Assembly: GCA_947095535.1 (NCBI GenBank)
Contig: OX352773.1
Span: forward strand, 172,310,438-172,374,437
DNA: 64,000 nucleotides
Source of the DNA: Poecilobothrus nobilitatus
Taxonomy: Eukaryota; Arthropoda; Insecta; Diptera; Dolichopodidae
Reading direction: 5' to 3'
Under the pieces are notes generated by a model, which saw nothing but the letters and a program-made list of their open reading frames with translations, ran no database searches and was not told the origin of the DNA. A program made the translations under genes and the position numbers. Positions 1-12,459 of the stretch are shown piece after piece; the stretch's first letter is position 1; each line of letters starts with the position of its first letter.

Positions 1-2
1 GA

Positions 3-113
3 CGTGGTTTTTATAAAGGATTGAAAGCAAATTTAACTCGTGTTGTACCTGCTTGTATGATAACATTTGCTACATATGAAAATGTTTCACATTATTTATT
101 TAAGAAACAATAA
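3..113 (+). CDS. SLC25A32: Mitochondrial carrier, SLC25A32 type (3' end only)
   Basis: Only the last 36 codons and the TAA stop (111-113) lie in the window; the gene begins upstream. The reading frame starts at base 3 and gives the end of a mitochondrial solute carrier: RGFYKGL, then [23 protein letters not shown] and a basic tail, KKQ. The G-F-Y-x-G-L-x-x-N-x-x-R-V-x-P signature and the TYENVSH ending are what I know from the C-terminus of SLC25A32, the inner-membrane carrier for folate/FAD. The residues visible form the end of the third carrier repeat, around the sixth membrane helix. Assignment to SLC25A32 rather than another SLC25 member is family knowledge applied to a short piece, so the family is certain and the member likely. 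An AATAAA overlaps the stop codon and another follows at 300-305. Confidence 0.85.
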   Translation, partial: RGFYKGLKANLTRVVPACMITFATYENVSHYLFKKQ

Positions 114-314
114 AATTATTTACTTAATTCTTGAATAATTAAAACAAAATGCTTTAAGAACAAGAAAAAAAATAACTACCTATTAAAAAAAAATTAAAAA
201 AAAAAAAACTTAAATGAAATCAGAGATTTACCAGTGACACACTGTGATTGAACAAAAAACAAAGACTGTCTAGTCCAGAATTCCTAGAAGCTGATGCACA
301 ATAAAATTTATAAC

Positions 315-345
<31 letters not shown>

Positions 346-3300
346 AGAAATATAAGTATTGGCTTAAATTTAAATATAAAAACAATTTCCAAATATTAGT
401 TTTTAAATTACTTATAATAGTATGACTAATATGTTAGTTACAAACTAACTTAAAAATTTTAACTATTTGTAGAGTAAATCAAAATAAAGATTTTTATATG
501 TTAGATAAAAAAAAAAACAATAAAAATGAAATGTATAAAATATTTGTTTTTATCCAAAGATTGTAATATTTAAGATAATTTTAGTTGGGGACATATTCAA
601 ACAAACAAACAAAAAAAAAATTAATAGGTATAATTAAATATTTTTACAATAAATAATAAATTTGTTTCTGTTTAAAACAAAAAAAAAAAAATGTTTTTAT
701 TTTCATTTCAATTTTAAAAGTAAAAAAAAAAAAAAAAATTAAGTATTGGAGAAGGTGGTATAGTTTACAAATTGACTTACTTGAATCCCGTAAGTAATAT
801 AAAAGTATTTGCAGTTTCTAAAAAATAATGACTTATATTCTGACTATTTCCATATTAACAATAAACTGATTAGTTTAGAGCAGTACAAACAATTGAGTTT
901 TTATTGTTTAATCTTGATCTTTTAGTAAATTGAAAATAAATTTTATTACTATTGTGAATTTTAAATAATGTTTTGACATTTAAATAAATTATAAACTTAT
1001 ATTACATCCACTCCACTGTCAAGAACATCTAAATTTAAAATAAAAAAAATTTCTAAATAAATTTTATAATAAAAAGAAGGAACATTTGATTGAAAAGTGA
1101 TGTATCCAATTTTGTTTACTTTGTACCAAACATATGATGTTTAATTATGAAATCTTCTTTATTTAACAATATAACAAAATCAATAGTATTAAAACAAACC
1201 AACAATGGAAATTCTATTTTTAATTTATTTAACTTTGAATTACGTTTTAAATTTCCTATAAAATTAAATTAAAAAAATTATATTCTCCTAAAATTATGCA
1301 ATCGTTTTTTGAAATATACATGTACAAAATATTTCCTCTTTTCTTTTTATTTACTTTTTATTTTCATATATTTTGATTATAAAATCATGCGTGTAAAGTG
1401 TTAGCTAAACTAATCAAAGTAATTTATATAGTTTACCTTTATATAATAGTTTTCTTTTTTGTTATATAAACAATTTTACTAAAAAATTATGTTTTTAAAG
1501 TTGTAAATTATAAAAAGCTTTTCCTTTCTTTCATTACTTTCTCTCTTCCTTTTTTATAATTAGTAATCATTATTCAATGATTATTGATTGATTATTATAA
1601 AGCTTTTATCTACTTTTATTTTTATTATTCTAATATAAATAAAATCATGTGTTCTCAAAAGAAAAAATAAATATGCAGATGTATGTACATATGTAGTTGT
1701 TTTTTAATAGTAAAAGCAACATGTTGAATATTCATTTGATGCATCTAAAATGAAACATAAATTTGCGTAAAAAGTGGTTTGATTGCCATTTATTTATTTT
1801 TTTTTCTTTTAATACAATTGACTGCCAAATAAATATTAAAGAATGTACGTAATATTGTATCAAAATTATTATGAAAATCACAAAAATAAACATATATGTA
1901 TAGACATTTTAAAAGTTTTTTGTATTGCTTCTGATTTCTGAAATTAAATGAAAAAACAATGACACTTTTACATGATGATATGATATGACTAGTCCAAAAT
2001 TATGAATGAAAAGATGAGAAGCTATCTTGTACCTATATTATGTAACATTTATTATTAGTTTCAGATGTTAATTGGATTTAGAAAACATTTAATCCAATAA
2101 TAATTATGTATATTTATCAATTCAATTTCAAACAGTCGAAATATCTCAAAATTATTAGTATCTTTCACATTTTCCATATATAAAGTTTTACTGTTATTTT
2201 TAAGTTTTTTTCTTTAAATGAATTGCATATTCAGAAGCTAACTTCTTTTTCTAAAAAGTTTTTCCACCTTTCACGGTGGATAGGAATTGAAAGATACTTG
2301 GGAGAAAAGCCAATGTATGATATTTGGAAAAGTAAGTATTATAATTTTAAAAGAGCTTCAAAATTATTTCTTCTTAAAACAATACGTTTACAAGCGAGTT
2401 TCAACTGTACATAAGTACAAAAGAAATTCTACTTGACATCACATTACTGACAGTGTATTAAAATAATTATATCTGTAAGAACTTAGTTTAAAAGTATAAT
2501 AAATTTGCCACTACGTTGGCGACACTAGGAGACCATTTGCCATTACTTTGACCACACTCGGAGTTCCGTATAAGGTTGAAATTTTTTCAGAAGGTGCTTT
2601 CTGAGACTTAATCGGATAAAATTGCATAGTAAAAGACGAAAAGGCGAATATGTCTATCATCATTTTGTTTTCGAAGTATTGAGACTTATGTCATTTTCTT
2701 TTATATTATTAATTGACAAATAACTCTTGATCCACATGTTAGAATATGAAGAGCTAACTTAATCTTAATGTTTTAAAGCTTACTCTTCAAGCTTCCAGTT
2801 GCTGAAGAATTTATCATGGGAAAAACACACGAATATTTTATATTTTTTTAAATATTTTTTTTTTTAAAAGTTACTGGTTTTCTTTCAAAAATGTTACTTT
2901 TAACAAGGTATCGTTATTATGTAAAATTTGGAGACCTTTAGAAGCTACAATATAACTTGTACTAAACTACTTTTTTTCAAATCCTATATCGTTTCCATGA
3001 TAAAAGCCTGCATTAAATAAACATTTTTGACAATTTGGTTGTTTTGGCGAAAAAGTTGAGTAACTGTCATACAACTTCGAAATTTAAATTTTCTAAAAGG
3101 TGGATTAAATTTTATGTATATATTATATATAGAATATAAAAATATCCTAGAGTTGACAAAGGACAAACTTTACACTCTTTCTTGTTATTATATTTTTTTA
3201 TTCTGGTGATAGTTTTTCATTTAAAAAAAAAAAAAGAAAAAGAAACAATATGAAAAAATATTTTTTATTTTTGTCTCTTAAAGCTTAAAATTCACAATAA

Positions 3301-4208
3301 TAGCACAAATGAACCAAATAAATTAAACTTTTAGTGGTGATAAAATAATGAATGAATAAATGAAAAAAAAATAACTTTTTATTTTTTTATTTTTGTACAA
3401 TTCTTTGTTTTTTTTTATTTTTTTTTTTATTTTACAACTTGTTGGATTTATATTTTTTATATTTGTTATATTTTTATATTTGTTTGTTTTGAATTATTGG
3501 AAGCTCCATTGGTCAGTACTCAGTCAGTATGGTTCATATCTGTGTAAACGATAGTTCAATAAATTTTACGGTATTGTGAATAGTGAATATTTATCAAATT
3601 GTTTTTGTTTTAATTTTTTTTTAACATTACTTTTGTCACTTTTTGTTAATTTTTTGGTAAATTTAATTTTAATAATGATAAATTTAAAGACGAAATATGA
3701 ATTTTATCTAAAACATAGGTTTTGTTAATTAAATTAAACATGTATAAAATTATGATTTAAAAAAAAAAAATTAACTCAAATCGTTTTTTTTTCTGAACTT
3801 AAAAAAAATTTTTTATTTCTTTCTTAATTTTCAATTAAGGAAAAATGCAAAAAAAAAAAATAAAATGAGATTATTTGAATAATTTTAATGACACATTCCC
3901 TTAAACAAAAAAAAAAACAGAAACCAAGAAAATAACAATTAGTATTTAAAGATATATTATGTATGTACAATCATATATAGCAAGTGTTAAAGTGCAATAA
4001 ACATTTTGTTTGCTGTATGGAATTTAGATGTAACTGATTTAAAATTGTAATTTGGTTTATTTTATATTTTAAAATTATCATTTATAATAAGGTGAGATCA
4101 AATATTTATTATATGTATATATATTTCATTCATGTTTTGTTTTTTTTTTTCATTAAAAATCATTATCTATTTAGTAATTAATTGTATTTAAAAGATTTTT
4201 TTTTTTAT
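114..4208. other. Intergenic, no gene seen
   Basis: A+T-rich DNA with many homopolymer runs. The open frames at 2223-2414 and 2984-3166 are short, without recognisable domains, and are regarded as chance. The piece around 2500-2830 is less A+T-rich than its surroundings but shows no coding frame or repeat that I recognise. A cluster of TCAGT-like initiator motifs is present near 3510-3530, without further support for a promoter. Confidence 0.6.
300..305 (+). promoter_or_regulatory. Candidate poly(A) signal of the carrier gene
   Basis: An AATAAA hexamer about 190 bases after the carrier stop codon, followed by a T-rich stretch at 321-345. In DNA this A+T-rich such hexamers are common, so this is only the first plausible one at a normal 3'UTR distance; the hexamer overlapping the stop codon is too close to be convincing. 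Confidence 0.3.
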
Positions 4209-4350
4209 TCTTATTACTCCTACAAGGAGCGCACCCACTAAGTTTTTTGTTTGTTCTAATCCTTTAAGGAGCGGAGCTCATCTAAGTTATTTTTTTTTTC
4301 ATAATTGATTAAACTTCAGTTTCTGGAGTCATTAGTTTTATCGAGTCATT
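4209..4350 (-). repeat. Interspersed repeat family D, copy 1 (inverted)
   Basis: Read on the - strand this matches the copies at 16094-16310 and 58092-58257: shared blocks are the segment containing ACTCGATAAAACTAATGACT, then the block AGAAACTGAAG, then a GAGCTCCGCTCCTTAAAGGA-like segment and the block ACTTAGTGGGTGCGCTCCTT that ends the unit. It lacks the first ~70 bases seen in the other two copies. The repeat has no coding capacity and its class is unknown. Confidence 0.6.
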
Positions 4351-4810
4351 CAATTACACTCACATTACACATAATATGTTAAATCACATTATTTATAATA
4401 TGTTAAATTTCAGTTAAAGAGAGGCGTCAACTTTAAAAGAAGTACTGAAAATTTATTAACTTTATGTTCTTTATCTTGTTATTATATTCCAGAAGTTTTT
4501 TAAGAACTAACTTTTTACTTGATTCTAAGATTGCAAAAAATTAATTTAAATGCAGGAAATTGTATATAAAGTTTTTAAAGTAGTTTTTATTTTTAGTTAA
4601 TTTTTTATTGCATAAAATAAAGATTAAAATTTGGTGGTTACTTTGTGAAACTATTTACCTAAGTACACACTTATATGTATATAAATTATATTAATAAAAT
4701 AAATTATTATTTTATTTTTTTTTTTAAAGAAAACAAATTTTAATTCATATAATCATCAACAGTACAAATTTATTTTTTAAGACAATTAAAACTCTAATGG
4801 TAGTACAATC

Positions 4811-5628
4811 GTTTCAGGCAGGGATGTGCCTTAACTGTATATGTAGTATTTTTACTGCACTTTTGATGTCTGTATTTTTACTGCACTTTGGAAAATACTA
4901 TTCGTACTGCACAGTAATCAGTTTTTACTACAGTTTTAACTAAACGTAAATTTTCTGCTTCAAAATTTTAAAATTTTTGTTCAAATCTAGACTAAAAAAA
5001 ATTTCACTGTTTTTGTAAATTTAAAAAACAAACCAAGAAATATTTTGCACATTAAATCAGTTTCGAATATGATGCAAAAAATTTACAAAAAAAGCAGAAC
5101 ATTTTTTATCTATATATTTATATAAAAAAACAGAATATATTTTTATAATTACTATATTTGTCGAACGTCAGATTTCCGAAAATACTAATTATAATATTAT
5201 ATAAATCCTTCCTATCTTTCGACATCATAAAATATAATTTTTTTCATAATTCGTTTCGATTGATCTCAACATTTGTAAGATGCTTTTTTTGAGTATTTGC
5301 ACTAAGTGAAATGCAATTTTAATTTAATTTTTGAATTTCTAAGTAAACTCAATTAACTTGACTGTAATTATTTATAACTTAATAAAGTAAATAATCTAAT
5401 TCATTTAATTTAAATTAAGTAAATACTATTCAGAAAGATAAGCTGTTTTCTTTTCTCAATGGTTTATGTTTAATAAAATACTCTGAAAATTTTTATTTTT
5501 CTTTTTATCTTTCTTTATTTTTGCTATCAAAGAGTGTTTTTTTAATTATACTGCACTTTGCCGAAAAATACTGCAGTTTTGGAAATTTCCACTGCAGAAA
5601 AATTCAGTTTCAGATCTCTGGTTTCAGT
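4811..5628. mobile_element. hAT-like non-autonomous DNA transposon with target duplication
   Basis: The element spans 4819-5620. It begins CAGGGATGTGCC and its other end, read inward on the - strand, begins CAGAGATCTGAA, the CAG-R-GATSTG type of terminus typical of hAT transposons. It is flanked by GTTTCAGG (4811-4818) and GTTTCAGT (5621-5628), an 8-bp target duplication with one mismatch, as hAT transposases make. Sub-terminal blocks with TATTTTTACTGCACTTT occur at the left and, inverted and diverged (TACTGCACTTTGCCGAAAAA), near 5550-5575. No transposase frame is present, so this is a MITE-like or internally deleted copy. Confidence 0.75.
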
Positions 5629-6059
5629 ATAATGGTGCTCAGTGGCTCTAGAAGGAATGAGTTCCGTTTTTCTTATAATGTGTATTTAATTTTTTAAATT
5701 ATATTTTTTTTAAAGTTCTCATATCGTTTTAAAATCAATTTAAAAATTATTTTTTTCTTTTTATTTAAATTTAATTATTTAGAAGTTTAAAAAAATATTT
5801 TAGATATTTGAGATAAAAAATTAAAGAAATTTGTGAAAGTACCTGTAAATGCACAATATTTAAGAATGGGAGTCGTCTTTTTTTAGCTCAATATTGTATA
5901 TTATTTTTTGTTTTTAAATAATATTTTACTTTATCATTTTTGAGGTTGTATTTACTTAAATGATGCATGATGAAAACAATATCAAGTTTCTTTTTAAACT
6001 TGAAATCTTTGAACCTAAATTCCATAAAACACAAACATATTATGTTTTTACTTTATATG
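5629..6059. other. Spacer, nothing recognised
   Basis: A+T-rich DNA between two mobile elements; only short chance frames. Confidence 0.5.
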
Positions 6060-6990
6060 TATATATACATAAGGGATGCGGAATAAAATCTAGGATTTAC
6101 AAATCCAGAAAGAACAAAATCCAGAATTTGTTAAAAACTGCAGAAAAGACTAAATCCAAAAAAGACTTAATCTAGAAAAAATTCAGAAAAGATTAAATTC
6201 AGAGAGGAGAGGAGGAGGAGAGGAGAAAAAAAAACAAAATCTAGATTTAATATGTACATATATAATTTAAAAACTCAATATCAATTTTTTTGTTTTGTTT
6301 TATTCCTTTTAATACTTTATTTAATACCTCAGGTAGAGACAAAAATAAATTAGGCTTAATTCGTCCCGATTTTCGGGTTCAAACCCTGGACAGGTCAAAA
6401 ATAATATATAAAATATAATAAAATAATGTAAACAAAATATTAAATATAATTATAATTTAATACTAGTAACGAGATGCTAAAGGCAAAAGGGTCAAATGCT
6501 AAAGGCCCACATGCTAAAAGCAAAAAAAAAAGAAATCATATCTATATCTTAATAAAATTTTGTTTTTTTTTACATTAAATCAAGATTGATGCTTATATTT
6601 TTAAAAACAAATAATATCAAACCTGAGTCTTGTCGTGTGGGTTTACTTGCCGTATTAAAAAAAAACGGATTGTTTAAATTTGTAGCGGGAATATTAGAAC
6701 GGCAGCCCCCATCTATGAAAAAATTCGATTTTCATATAAAAATCATTTATGCAATTTTAATTATTTTTCAATTCATTTTTTATATGATTGTTAATAATTT
6801 TGTTTTAAAATAATGTAGATTTTAAAATTCAATTTTTTCTGGATTATTTTTCTGGATTTTATCTTTTCTTTTTTTTTCTGAATTTTGTCATTTTTAAATT
6901 TTGTCTTTTCTTGTTTACGTTTTTTCTGAATTTTGTCTTTTCTGGATTTTGTCTTTTTTCGATTTTGTCTTTCAACCCATACATAAGTAC
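6060..6990. mobile_element. Foldback-like element with tandem-repeat inverted ends, copy 1
   Basis: The left arm (about 6075-6200) is a degenerate tandem array of a ~16-bp unit close to AAATCCAGAAAAGAC. The right arm (about 6825-6980) holds the same unit in the opposite orientation, seen as TTTTCTGGATTTTGTC repeats. Such inverted arms built of short tandem repeats are the hallmark of foldback elements. The interior contains a short array of ATGCTAAAGGCAAAAG-like units (6473-6525), a degenerate tRNA-SINE-like patch with GGGTTCAAACCC (6361-6400), and no transposase. The Lys-rich open frame on the - strand at 6791-7051 is just the translated repeat array. Confidence 0.55.
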
Positions 6991-8595
6991 ATACATATAC
7001 GTATATGTAAAATGTAAAAGAACGCAGTAAATTCTTCTTTAAAAAAAACAAAAACAGATAAAAATTATCAAATTAATTATTTTGACATTTTTTTTTTTTT
7101 CGTTTTTTGTAATTTTACTTTCTTTTTTCTTATTTTAATTCGCTAAAAAGAAAACAATATGTAAAGTCCCTTGTACTTTTGATTACTTTTATTTGTATAG
7201 AAGATTCTCAAACTTGATAGGTTATAAACAAAAAAAAAACAAAAAAAAACGAGTAGGTAGGATAGGAAATTATTCTAGAATTTAAATAAAATATAATATA
7301 AAAAAATTATACATAAAAATCATAATGTAAACAATCTACTGATATCAGAGATGCGTTTGTGTTTTAAAAGTAACAAAAGACAACAAAAAAAAAAAAAAAT
7401 ACATTTAATATGTCAGTTTAAAATTTGATTTAAGACTAGTAGGATAAATTTTTTTGAATTTAAAGTGAATTTAAATTTATATTTTTATTTAAAAATATTA
7501 AATTTTTTGAAAAAGTGTTTTAAAAAATAAATATCTAAAAAAATATACACATATCATATTCTTATATATGTACATATACATAAAGTATGTACGGTACTAT
7601 TAAATAAAAAAAATTTCGATTAATCCTGAGTAATACAAAAATAAATTAAAAATTTTAAGAACAAATTAAAAAAAACATCAAATTTTATTTTTGAATCATA
7701 TTTAATTGTTTATTTTTAATTATTATTAAATAATTAATTTGTTTGTTTTGTTTTTGTTTTGTTTGTTTTTTTTTTTATTATACATTAATATATAAAATTA
7801 TTTAATATTTTATAAAATTATATTAGTAATCTCGAAGTGGTCGCTTTTTAATTCTAATTAAATGCAAAAGTTTGCTCTTTTTAAGTAACATACATTAGAT
7901 ATCTGTGATTTTAAAATACATACAATTAATTATGTATGTTATGTATGTATGTAATTTAAAATTAAAAAATTTTTTCAAATTAAAGATATTTAAAAAAAAA
8001 AAAAAATTATTAATTAAAGTTGATTTAATATGCGTACTAACTGCTAATGTTATGTTTTCTTTTTTTTCTTCAATTTGTATTTATTTATAAAATTCTATTT
8101 GTAGATAAAAGATTAAAAATTATTTTATGCATTAAATTAAATTGTATACAAATTTATTCATCATAAAATTTATTTTTACTTCTTACATATTTTCAATTCT
8201 TTAATAAATAAACACATGTTATTTATATTTATGCAAAATAATTTGATCATCACTCATCAGATCAGAGTTGAGAATATAATAGTCAATATAATCATATATG
8301 GATATACATAATATTTATGTATGTAGTCATATATATATATATTTTAGATATTTATAATTAAAGATAATTGGACAAAACAGTAAATATAATAATTGCATTT
8401 AAAAAGATAAAAATTCCATAATATATAAAATTGAATGATTCAGTTTTGAAAGCATATTTTATTAAAAAAATAAAAATAATGTAAAAAATTTTTAAAGAAA
8501 TAAAAATTATAGATTTAGGGATTTTATTTCTTATAGGGAAACCAAGATTTGAGATTAGGGAAGATTAGATTCCACAATTTTATCTAACACAGTGT
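6991..8595. other. Intergenic, no gene seen
   Basis: Very A+T-rich DNA with homopolymer and TATG/TATA microsatellite tracts (for example 7925-7950 and 8290-8345). No coding frame of significance on either strand. Confidence 0.6.
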
Positions 8596-8940
8596 GGTTG
8601 AGTTCATGTTTACAGATCTTAAAACATAATTTTTATTCAGTCAACGCCACTCTGCAACAGAAAAACAAAAAAACTGAAAAAACAGCGCTACATTTAAAAA
8701 CAGTTTACAGTATTTTGACATTTAAAAAAAAAAAAATATCTACTGTTACACAGTTTTAAAAAAAAAAATTAAAAAAAATTTAAAGGTATTTTTAGGTTAT
8801 GTTATTTTTTGATTATCGACAGCATAAATTTTCATTTTTTTAAAGATCTTAAAACAAAAACCTTAAACTTTTTGCAGTGTTGCCTCAAAAACGCTCTGCA
8901 TTTGTAGAACTTCGTAAGATCTGCAAACATGAACTCAACC
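8596..8940. mobile_element. MITE with ~25-bp inverted ends
   Basis: The left end reads GGTTGAGTTCATGTTTACAG followed by ATCTTA. The right end, on the opposite strand, reads GGTTGAGTTCATGTTTGCAG followed by ATCTTA, one mismatch in 26 bases. The 345-bp interior has no open frame. TGT lies just outside both ends, a possible 3-bp target duplication, but the true border may be a few bases away, so the superfamily is not assigned. Confidence 0.65.
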
Positions 8941-10696
8941 TGTTTCTGAAATGATAGGCTATTAAATAATATTTTGACATTTGGATGTTAAAGTAAGATT
9001 AAAATATATGAGAGTAAATAAATTTAAGCAAATAATATCCAAAAGAAAAAAACTCTCAAAATAAACTTTTAAAAAACATTTTTAACTATGAATTTATTAT
9101 ATATGTATGAACTAAATTTTTCAGCCATTTGATATTTTCCAATATTTAAATAAATTTGATACACAAACTAATCTAAAAATTGTTATTTTGTTTAATAATT
9201 AATTTAAAAGGATATTTTTAATAATCATTTTAAGTAATTGAGTATAATATTAATAGTATTTTGTGTAATTTTGTGATATTATAATAATAGGCATTTTTTC
9301 ATGTAAAAACAAATTTCCTTTTCTAACATGTTTCGTTCTTTTATAGATTTTATCAAGTATTACATAATATAAATGATAAAATTTAAGATAGAAAGGATAC
9401 ACAATATTATAGAGTATAAAGTATAGTTTTATCTGATTATATTAAAAAATATGCAATTATTATAATAATTTATGTATATTATTGTAATCAAGCTTTCTTA
9501 CCACAAATATATAAATATGTTAATTTGATAACATATAAAAGAAACGTTAAATCATATTAAACATAAATTCATATTTTAATTGAATAAAGTTATAAAAGAA
9601 AAATCAATTTTGTAATACTTAACTCAACATTGCTCTACATTGAAAATTCTCTACTAGAAAAATAACGTTTTTTTTTTTTTTTTTGTTGTTATTATTGGAT
9701 AAACCGTAACCGTAATAATAATTATATTTATTTTTTACTGTCAATATGACATTTGTGACATTTTCAAAATAAAATACAAAAAAAAAAAAAAGATAACTTT
9801 TAAATTTTAATTTTTAAAATATTTCGTGGATCAATTTTGTAATATTATACATAATTATTAATAAATTATATAAAAAATATTAATTAAAATATTTATAATT
9901 AAATTTATTACTCATTAATAATTCATAAAGAAAATTATAAAAGATAAATAATAAAAATTCCCCTGAATTATAATAAACACAAAAAAAAAAAAAAAAAAAA
10001 AAAAACAAAAGTTGTAGTACTCATAAGTCATAACTAAGTGTCATAACCTGATATTATAAATGAGAAAATTAAAAAAAAAAACAATAACAATAAAAATAAA
10101 AATTCAAACAAAATAAATATAAGATAAATTTGAAATATTAATGAAAAAAATTCTCTCATTATATATATATATATATATATACATACATATGTATATTGTA
10201 TAAAATATATTAATTTTTTTTTTTCTTTTTTAATTTAGAAAAAAAAAAATTTAAGACAAAGTGCAATTGAACTTTTAACTAGATTAAAAGTTTTGAACAT
10301 AGTACAAAAAAAAAAAAAAATTTAACAAAATTTATAAAATCATAAAAGTGTATAAACTGACTGAATTTAAAACAAACGTTAATTATGTATATTTTAAGAT
10401 CATTGATATGAACTTTGAAATTTTTTTATTCAATTAAATATAAAAATAATAATAGTTATAAAAAAATCAAAAATAAACTTGAAACTTGTAATTTATATAA
10501 TTTATTTAAATAAAAACAACAACTGTGTTAAATTTAACTTTTATTAAAAAAAAAAATATATATGTACCTATGCATAAATATCTTACAATTCAATTCAATT
10601 CACTAAACATTCATACAAACATATCATATTTTGTACACACATTGGTTGTATATAAACATTTATATTTAAACATTTTGTACATTAAAAAAATAATAT
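8941..10696. other. Intergenic upstream of the unknown exon
   Basis: A+T-rich, with poly-A at 9981-10004, an AT microsatellite at 10160-10182 and many short A runs. Presumably contains the promoter or upstream intron of the next exon, but no motif can be pinned down. Confidence 0.5.
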
Positions 10697-10720
10697 TAAT
10701 TCGTTACCTGCATTTATTTT

Positions 10721-11416
10721 ATGGCAATTTCTATAGGTCGTGCTGTTGCTGTATCCTATCGTCATACTGATATTTTATTCATCAGTGAGCCGTTGAATTT
10801 TAATCAAATTGGTAATAATAATATAACATCGATTGATACCGCTGCTACAAATAATTTTACTGATATTAAATTAAAAAAAAAATTAAAAAAATATTCTATT
10901 AGCAATACATTATTTAATTTTAATTGTAATGAAAATGATCATAATGTTAATTTAAATAAAAATATTAAATATAAAGAAAATAATAAATATAATTTTCAAA
11001 ATCAATATAAAAATCAAAATAAAAATCATAATCAATCATTAAAAATTATTAATAATTGTTGTTGTTGTATAAATTGTACAAATATAAAATTATTAGAAAA
11101 ATTTAAAAATTTAAATATTTCTTCAAATATATTGTTACAAAAACAAAAACATTGTAAACATTTAAAAATATCATCTTCAAAAAAACATTGTAAATTTATT
11201 AAAAGAAAATTAGTTAAATGTAATAAACATAAAAAAGTTATTTGTTGTAAAATTAATCATTGTATTGAAATTAAAACTGAAATTAAAACACAAATAGTTA
11301 AAAATTCTATTAAAAAAATTTCTGATAAGACAATAATAAATCCATTAAAAAAAGAAATTGAATTTGCATTTGAAGCTCTCACAATGAATGACATACATAA
11401 AAATGGAACAAATGGT
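10721..11416 (+). CDS. Coding exon of unrecognised gene (Asn/Lys/Cys-rich protein)
   Basis: A 232-codon stretch without stops, long for DNA this A+T-rich, ends at a consensus donor (GT at 11417 in GTAAGT) in phase 0; the open frame beyond that is intron read-through. An in-frame stop at 10697 means either the ATG at 10721 is the start, or the exon begins at 10737 after a CTATAG acceptor. I do not recognise the protein. It is rich in Asn, Lys and Ile, with a CCCCINC cluster near residue 114 and several Cys/His-containing basic stretches (CKHLK, KHCKF, VKCNKHKK, ICCKINHC), and ends in a more complex segment, FAFEALTMNDIHKNGTNG. No partner exon is evident nearby. The end resembles AFGDLTMDN at the end of the large Rab32 exon, which also has a phase-0 donor, so it may be an alternative upstream exon of that gene; this is inference. 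Confidence 0.6.
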
Positions 11417-11833
11417 GTAAGTATTTATAAATATTTTTATTTTATTTTTTTTATTTATTTATTTAAATTAATTATTTATGTTTTATTAAATATAATTTTT
11501 AATAATTTTAATGGAATGAATATTTTTCATTATTATATTGTGATTTGTGAAGATTGGATATGGGATGTGAAAATAAAGAATTCACAATAATTTATTAAAT
11601 TGCACAAAAATATTTAAATTAATTTAAATTCGAACTTTAAATAAACCGCTAATTAATAATGTGAAAGAAGTAAATCTAAAATTGAAAAAAAAAAATATTG
11701 TTTTTAAAATAGCTCAACTTGGATGAATAGTTGAAATTAAAGAACTCTAATGAAACAACTAAAAATAAAAAAATAGCGCCTGCTAATATGCAATCATTAA
11801 AATTGAAAATTAAATATTATTTTATTTCTGTAA

Positions 11834-12084
11834 GGGGCCTCTGTGGCCTAGTGGTCAAGCACGTGGCTTATTAACCGAGGGAGTTCGGGTTAAAATCCTG
11901 CACAGATAGCAAGTTTTCTTAATGGAAAACAAATTCCCCCTTGCTCCCGAAATAATAGTGTAAATATATAATATATAATATAAACTAATAAACTAATAAT
12001 ATAATATATGGCCTTAGTAGCCGATGGTTTTCTAATATTGCAATATCTTATGTGGTTTGTAATATTAATATAAATAAATAAATG
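11834..12084 (+). mobile_element. tRNA-derived SINE, group B
   Basis: The head GGGGCCTCTGTGGCCTAGTG has a polymerase III A-box-like segment, and a diverged B-box (GGGTTAAAATCC) follows at about 11889. The body includes GGCCTTAGTAGCCGATGGTT and the unit ends in TAAA/TAAT repeats. Head, middle and tail match the copies at 55075 and 55456. No clear target duplication. It cannot be a working tRNA: the cloverleaf is not maintained and the B-box is mutated. Confidence 0.8.
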
Positions 12085-12459
12085 AATTCTATTAGATTAG
12101 ACAATATGTTTATTACTAAAATGATGTTGTATAAAGTTCCATACTGTAATTTTTATTTTATGGAGGTGACATCAAGTTTTGTAAAACTTTTTTTTAACGT
12201 ATGTAAAATGAAATTTTTTAAACGTATAATTTGATTATACTTTTTGTCAACAATAAATACATCATCAATGAATATCCATTGGAATAAAAACCTTTTAACA
12301 TTTATAATTGTGCTCGTAATTGATAATTATGTTCAATTCTTGGCTTTAATTATAGCTTTTGCTGTAGATAGGACATAGGTCGATGCAGATCTTATTAAAA
12401 ACAATTTTTTTTAACTAAATTCTTTTTTTTTTGTCATTTCTTCAATTGTTTTATAAGTA

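Noticed and set aside
6791..7051. 86-codon Lys-rich frame on the - strand
   Set aside because: It is the translation of the short tandem repeats of a foldback-like arm.
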